Source: Xanthomonas cissicola (GTDB lineage Bacteria; Pseudomonadota; Gammaproteobacteria; Xanthomonadales; Xanthomonadaceae). Taken from it: a DNA stretch of 64,000 nucleotides. This document shows, in pieces, positions 60,515 to 64,000 of this stretch. Position numbers and translations under genes: made by a program. The stretch spans positions 28,163 through 92,162 of the forward strand of contig NZ_VZPL01000015.1 in NCBI RefSeq assembly GCF_008801575.1, read 5' to 3'. The number at the start of each line of letters is the position of its first letter. Positions within the stretch are counted from its first letter, which is position 1. The notes under the pieces are model-generated. The model was not told the origin of the DNA. It saw only the letters and a program-made list of their open reading frames with translations, and did no database searches.

Positions 60515-60971
60515 GGGATGCTCTGGTGGCACGGGCAGCTTTCCGGGTGCGCGGCAAGCCGGGCAATTTCAGCTGCGCCCGATCGCTGGGCAGGATCTTC
60601 GCGGCGACGGTGGCCACCGTCGCCGCGCCGGCCCGCTTCTTGGCCGGCTTGGCGGGTTTGCCCTCGCTCTGGATCTTGGCCAGCGCCTTCAACGCGGCAG
60701 GGCGGCCGCGTCGGTAGACCTTGGGCGCGCGCACGTAGTTGGCCGGCAGCACCTCGAACACCGTCACCCCGAGCGCCAGCAGCTGGGTGGCGGCGGTGTC
60801 GAGCGAGGCAAACACGCGTGGCTCGCCACGCTGGCCGGTCAGTTGCTTTTCGGTTTGGCCAACCCGCACCATCACGGTGTAGCCGCCGACCTGGCCGACC
60901 AGCTGCACGGTGCGCAGCACGCCGGCACTGGCGAGGGCGGCCAAGGTGGTGATGGAAATGGGCGATGTCAT
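60402..60971 (-). CDS. Unknown plasmid-type protein upstream of the M48 gene
   Basis: 189 residues starting MTSPISITTLAALASAGVLR. Residues 1-95 (VQLVGQVGGYTVMVRVGQTEKQL, VFASLDTAATQLLALGVTVFEV) look like a well-folded conserved domain I cannot name; a Lys/Ala-rich basic stretch (KPAKPAKKRAGAATVATVAAK) and the segment ILPSDRAQLKLPGLP follow. The final 40 residues overlap the M48 gene in another frame and read poorly, so the true end may be earlier or frameshifted. A 31-base copy of the ILPSDRAQLK-coding segment sits at 59435-59465 next to the PIP box. A palindrome lies directly before the start. Confidence 0.6.
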   Translation of the reverse strand: MTSPISITTLAALASAGVLRTVQLVGQVGGYTVMVRVGQTEKQLTGQRGEPRVFASLDTAATQLLALGVTVFEVLPANYVRAPKVYRRGRPAALKALAKIQSEGKPAKPAKKRAGAATVATVAAKILPSDRAQLKLPGLPRTRKAARATRASHDHCNAPAAAGHGRCDRCPRLHRATAREALAASQCTL

Positions 60972-60980
60972 GATCGATCT

Positions 60981-61000
60981 ATCAAACAGTGATGTTTGAT
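60981..61000. promoter_or_regulatory. Operator-like palindrome before the unknown cassette gene
   Basis: ATCAAACAGTGATGTTTGAT: 8-bp arms around GTGA, inside a larger imperfect palindrome (TGATCGA at 60971 to TCGATCA at 61009) that includes the start codon region at 60969-60971. A binding site for an autoregulator is the simplest reading; a resolvase res subsite is an alternative since a resolvase remnant is adjacent. Confidence 0.6.
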
Positions 61001-61103
61001 GGTCGATCATTCAAGGCCGCGCTGCAAGCACCCTCGCGGCGAGGCCGCCAGCGCACATAACGGCCAATTCCACGCAGTCACCCATTGGTCCTTGGTGTAG
61101 GTG

Positions 61104-61208
61104 CTTGCGGCCGACTCTGCGGCCAAGCTGGTGGGCCATTTCCAGTCCGGCACGGGTGCGCTTGACGATCAACTCGCGCTCCATTACAGCGAGGCTGGCC
61201 AAAGTAGC
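61104..61208 (-). pseudogene. Serine resolvase fragment (TnpR-like)
   Basis: About 35 codons encoding LASLAVMERELIVKRTRAGL and GRRVGRK, the E-helix and hinge of serine resolvases (compare LAEFERDLI.ERT.AGL.AAR..GR.GGR). The N-terminal catalytic domain with its Ser and the C-terminal helix-turn-helix are missing, so it is a remnant of the Tn3-type resolvase the cassette once carried. Confidence 0.7.
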
Positions 61209-61255
61209 TGCGACAGCAGTGCTAGAGTTTGTCCGTCCTTCGATGGAGTTCCGCC

Positions 61256-61534
61256 ATGAATACGTTTCTGCACGCTCAGCTGCTGCCGCTTTTGCGTGGC
61301 TTGTCACGCGCTGGCCTGGTCGGCTTCGGCGTTGTGTTTACGCTGTACTTTCTGTTCGCCATGCTGCTGTTCGTGCTGAACGATCCGCACGCGAGCGCGT
61401 ACACCGAGCAGATGGCCGACATGGCTGCACCGTGGCTGGTTGGCCTGGTTGCGGTGTACGCGTTGAGCAAGCTCGCCGGCGAAATGGTCCGCACCTGGTT
61501 GGAAGATCGCGGCGAGATTTCACCTCGCCGTTGA
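61256..61534 (+). CDS. Small membrane protein of the cassette
   Basis: 92 residues from an ATG preceded by GATGGAGTTCC. Two hydrophobic segments (AGLVGFGVVFTLYFLFAMLL and PWLVGLVAVYALSKLAGEMV) and a charged C terminus (WLEDRGEISPRR). No family recognised. It ends 63 bases before the right terminal repeat and is the last gene of the cassette. Confidence 0.6.
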   Translation: MNTFLHAQLLPLLRGLSRAGLVGFGVVFTLYFLFAMLLFVLNDPHASAYTEQMADMAAPWLVGLVAVYALSKLAGEMVRTWLEDRGEISPRR

Positions 61535-61597
61535 TCGCCTAAAAGCCGGGAATCCGTTTTATCTGGCAAAGTCATGTTCTTACAAGAGAAATTGGAT

Positions 61598-61635
61598 TCT
61601 GTGAGTGATTTTTACACGTATGTCGGCTGAACCCC
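61598..61635 (-). repeat. Right terminal inverted repeat of the cassette
   Basis: Complement of the left repeat, ending GCTGAACCCC, followed directly by the TGAAA target copy at 61636-61640. Confidence 0.88.
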
Positions 61636-61663
61636 TGAAAAATGTCACGAAATAATCACTTGG

Positions 61664-61697
61664 CCAGTAAGAATAATATTATTCTTATTCTTACTGG
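61664..61697. promoter_or_regulatory. Nested palindrome upstream of the kfrA-like gene
   Basis: 13-bp arms CCAGTAAGAATAA and TTATTCTTACTGG; inside lies a second perfect palindrome GAATAATATTATTC (61671-61684). It is 22 bases upstream of a KfrA-like reading frame, a type of DNA-binding protein that usually represses its own promoter. Confidence 0.7.
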
Positions 61698-61718
61698 TTA
61701 ATCCGCACGGAGCTGTAC

Positions 61719-62010
61719 ATGGATCTGTCCAAGGACACGCGTGATCGCATCTTTGCCGCCGCCGAGGCGCTGTTTGACCAGGCCGGTTTTCCCTACGGTT
61801 GACGCCGTGCGCCAGGAGGCGGCAAACGATGCAATGCGCGCGGCCCAAATTGGTTGGGGGGCCGAGCGCCTGGATGCTGAGGCCTTGACCACGCAAATGG
61901 TCGATGCGTATGAGGCGCAGGCACTTGAGCTAACCTCTGCCCAGGCAGGCATTGCCGAGGGTCGGCCGGGAATCGTTCCGAGAACAGCCATTTTTCGGGC
62001 AAGTCATTGA
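61719..62010 (+). pseudogene. KfrA-like DNA-binding protein, frameshifted and internally deleted
   Basis: The first frame (61719-61802) gives MDLSKDTRDRIFAAAEALFD then QAGFPYG and stop. Removing one C near 61795 would continue as GFPTVDAVRQEAAND..., the KfrA N-terminal helix-turn-helix pattern (ITREDVLAAADAL...PTVDAVR). After PTVDAVR the sequence jumps to a coiled-coil-like segment (RLDAEALTTQMVDAYEAQALEL) ending at 62010, so most of the middle is missing. KfrA proteins bind plasmid DNA and aid partition. Clearly non-functional as it stands. Confidence 0.7.
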
Positions 62011-62470
62011 ATTTAAATGTAATAGCAAGTCTTGTGGCGCCCTTGCAAGCATATCGGCCGTCCTGCCGACCCTCGTCCTGATCCTGCGCGATGGGGAAGT
62101 TCCATACTGCGCCCCCCTGGAGAACCGGGCTTTCAACGCTATCAGGCGGGATAAACCAGAATTATTCCGCTTTAGAGCATGGCGGACTTGTGGCCTGACA
62201 TAACCCAAAACATTACGTAATCACGTAGTACGTACCTCGGTACGAAATAGATGGCCCTGTTCAGCACGATTCCCTGCCGACCGTCGAATAGCCGGTTCTC
62301 GCGGCCGCAGACGGGAGAGCCCCGCAGTTCGGTCCCTCAAATGTCAAAGAGTAGATCTCATCGTCAGAAGCGGCGATGCGAGATCCAGCGGCGGCTGCCG
62401 TCATCGGCGGAATTGGCGATGGGGCTCTCAGTGCATCGTCAAAGGTAGCGATGGTCGAGCGTGGCTGAGG
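62011..62470. other. Degenerate stretch without a recognised gene
   Basis: Mixed-composition sequence with short open frames on the plus strand (one at 61952-62203) that match nothing I know. Notable strings are a small palindrome ATTACGTAAT near 62210, a CGTACCTCGGTACG palindrome near 62233, and ACGATTCCCTGCCGACC at 62265-62281, a partial copy of the nearby Tn3-like terminus. It looks like debris of earlier insertions. Confidence 0.5.
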
Positions 62471-62552
62471 GTCGGCAGGGGTTCGTGTAAAAAACCTTTG
62501 CTGACAGCTAGTTAGATCACTTTTGCTGTTTTTTACACGAATTCCTGCCGAC
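62471..62552. mobile_element. 82-bp miniature inverted-repeat element with Tn3-like ends
   Basis: 25-bp arms (GTCGGCAGGGGTTCGTGT... and ...ACACGAATTCCTGCCGAC) with two mismatches surround a 32-base centre. The right arm with its inner flank matches the isolated terminus at 59406-59430. The core GGGGTTCGTGTAAAAAAC resembles Tn3-family ends, so this is best read as a deleted element or solo ends. It lies 38 bases upstream of the parA-like gene. Confidence 0.7.
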
Positions 62553-62590
62553 CTCTGATAGAGTCTTTTTTTGACCTTTGATTGAATGAA

Positions 62591-63611
62591 ATGCTAAATT
62601 ACGCAATTTGGAACAATATAAGGTGGGACAGGCAAGACAAGCCTTGCCTTCCAGACTATCTGCAAATATGCAAAAAGTAATCCAACGAAACGCATCTTGG
62701 CCATAGACATATGTCCTCAGGCAAATATGTCGGAGTTGTTTCTTGGTGGTCTTCAGAATGGCGGTAGCGGTAAACTTCTTGAACGGCAGGGCATGACCCC
62801 TCGGTGCAGTATCGGTGGCTACTTCGATTTGCGCATGCCCTCCGCTCACCAGATCCCGAGTTTCAATGCGAAGGAATACATCACCAGTCCGTGGAAGTAC
62901 AACTCGTCAATTCCGAAGTCTATCGACCTTGTTTGCGGCGACCCGTTACTTGAACTGCAAGCCATAGCAATGAATTCACTGGCAAACTTACAATTGCCAG
63001 GGGTAAACACATGGCTCGGGGTAATCGACTGGCTGCGTGACTTTTTGGCTCGTATCGGTAGTGACTACGACATTGTCTTTATTGACACAAATCCGAGTTT
63101 TTCTATGTATACGCAGATTGCGCTCGCTGCGGCTGATCGCGTTGTGCTTCCGGTGATGGCTGATGACTCATCGCGCCGCGCAATCCAGAATGCGTTTTCG
63201 CTCATCTACGGCCTCAAGCTTCCTTCAAAGGTATATGAGCAGTACACGTTTGCCAGCAAAATGAAGGTGGCTGGCCGATCGCTCCCGAAAGTGCACTTAA
63301 TCTTGAAAAATCGCCTAACTCAGTACATGGGTTCTGCATCGGCCTACGCCGCAGTCTTGTCTGGGATCGACACTGATTTGATTGACTTGGTTAATTCATA
63401 TGGTGAGCATTTCACCTTCAACAAAGTCACCGACGGTATAGTTGAAATACGCGATTTTGGTACAACAGGTGTAGTAGCCTTTGCTCGTGGTACACCGTTC
63501 GATATATTGAAGACGGGCAAACTTAATATCAGCGGACACCGTGTAAAAGTGAATAAAGATTATCGTGATTTAGCCATCAAAGCTATTAATTCTATAGCGA
63601 CTAAATTGTAG
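62591..63611 (+). pseudogene. ParA/Soj-family ATPase broken by one extra base at Walker A
   Basis: The frame from the ATG at 62591 reads MLNYAIWNN; deletion of one T at 62619 would continue KGGTGKTSLAFQTICKY, the deviant Walker A of ParA ATPases, then ILAIDICPQANMSELFLGG (switch), DYDIVFIDTNPSFSMYTQIA (Walker B) and on to the stop at 63609-63611 (340 residues). As written, a TAA precedes GGTGKTS, so the ATPase lacks its N terminus. Internal starts would remove Walker A. AT-rich, unlike the core genome. Partition genes of this kind belong to plasmids and integrative elements. Could be a true mutation or a sequencing error. Confidence 0.8.
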
Positions 63612-63932
63612 AAAGCTCTTAGCATTAGGGCGGCCTGGGTGGCCTGGCTTCTTGCTCAGCACTCACCAATCAAACTGAGCCCTTCGCTGTGCATGTAATC
63701 CACCGCCAACCCAAGCCGCGCAAGCCGTCGTGCTCCAAGTGGGAGCACAACCGCTTTCGGTATCTATCGGAATTGATGAGCCTGGAACCGGCCGCGCTGC
63801 TGGTGGTTCAGGTTGAACCCTTTGAACCCCGGGGCAAGGTGGATGGTGGCGGCTGGACTACTCGCGACGTCCACCCAATTTTGAGTAGCGCCTCAGTTTG
63901 GAGTCCAATTCCCTACCCCGAGGAGATTGGAC
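63612..63932. other. Gap before the IS element; short unrecognised frame
   Basis: A frame at 63689-63952 encodes a plausible internal segment (SKWEHNRFRYLSELMSLEP, LLVVQVEPFEPRG) but its C terminus runs into the IS leader, so any gene is truncated. The IS boundary probably lies around 63870 but I cannot define its inverted repeat without the other end. Confidence 0.4.
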
Positions 63933-64000
63933 GTGAAGAAACGTTTTACTGACGAGCAGGTCATCGGCTTTCTGCGCGAAGCCGAAAGCGGCGTGGCGAT
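63933..64000 (+). mobile_element. IS3-family transposase OrfA, N-terminal part
   Basis: A GTG after GAGGAGATTGGAC opens a frame reading KKRFTDEQVIGFLREAESGV, the typical start of IS407-group OrfA, a helix-turn-helix DNA-binding protein. The rest of the element lies beyond the window. Confidence 0.8.

Larger units (their letters stand above)
59279..61635. mobile_element. Tn3-like mobile insertion cassette carrying an effector-like gene
   Basis: 2357-bp element bounded by 38-bp terminal inverted repeats beginning GGGGTTCAGCCGACATACG (59279-59316 and complement 61598-61635; the first 35 positions differ at one). Both sides are flanked by TGAAA (59274-59278 and 61636-61640), a 5-bp target duplication as made by Tn3-family transposases. 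No transposase gene lies inside, only a resolvase remnant, so it depends on a transposase in trans: a mobile insertion cassette. Cargo: PIP box and XopAQ-like gene, M48 peptidase, unknown gene, resolvase fragment, small membrane protein. Confidence 0.88.

Noticed and set aside
63736..63745. AGTGGGAG as a possible right attachment site matching the guaA end
   Set aside because: Only eight bases agree and the flanks differ; too short to be a real core.

Overview
The window is GC-rich gammaproteobacterial chromosome that I read as Xanthomonas. The clues are a complete ccmABCDEFGHI operon next to cydABDC, a TonB-receptor-linked glycan operon, dispersed GGGAATCGGGAATC-type intergenic repeats, a perfect PIP box (TTCGC-N15-TTCGC) in front of a small type III effector-like gene, and Tn3-like cassette ends of the kind seen around Xanthomonas effectors. 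The species is not resolved.

Layout. 1-5431: divergent cytochrome bd genes, cydA-cydB leftward and cydD-cydC rightward, around a perfect FNR/Anr-type box. cydA carries an in-frame TAA. 5549-7516: a cold-shock/DUF1294 membrane protein and a MetX-family acyltransferase. 7825-14790: leftward cytochrome c maturation operon with mostly overlapping start and stop codons. 15013-18560: methionine aminotransferase plus omega-amidase, a secreted glutaminyl cyclase and a small secreted protein. 18895-22669: scpA-scpB-rluB. 23035-23600: YciI and BolA. 23991-37068: a LacI regulator, a TonB-dependent receptor and a tightly overlapping operon (PF10091/GH144-like lipoprotein, ABC binding protein, two permeases, a 1055-residue glycosidase, a secreted endonuclease/phosphatase-fold protein). 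This looks like a scavenging system for a glucan, plausibly beta-1,2-linked. 37170-40969: TraB-like protein, acetyltransferase and the agmatine pathway aguB-aguA. 41793-50381: rpmJ, cmk, rpsA, ihfB, lapA-lapB, an undecaprenyl-phosphate sugar transferase, a WbpM/CapD dehydratase and galU. 50555-57096: Kef-type antiporter, DUF1244 protein, folD, guaB and guaA.

57097-64000 is an accessory region starting at the 3' end of guaA, a known island attachment site. It opens with a P4-type integrase preceded by a cluster of CATGGYAT repeats. Inside it lies a 2357-bp Tn3-like mobile insertion cassette (59279-61635) with matching 38-bp ends and a 5-bp TGAAA target duplication. The cassette carries a perfect PIP box and a 95-residue protein with an N-myristoylation motif (probable XopAQ-type effector), an M48 peptidase gene, an unknown gene with its own operator-like palindrome, a resolvase remnant and a small membrane protein. 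Beyond the cassette are a frameshifted KfrA-like gene behind a nested palindrome, an 82-bp miniature inverted-repeat element, a ParA-type ATPase gene broken by one extra base at its Walker A motif, and the start of an IS3-family element.

The points most worth following are the HrpX-type effector cassette, the LacI-controlled glucan operon with an unclassified glycosidase, and the cydA stop codon at the position of the quinol-site glutamate.
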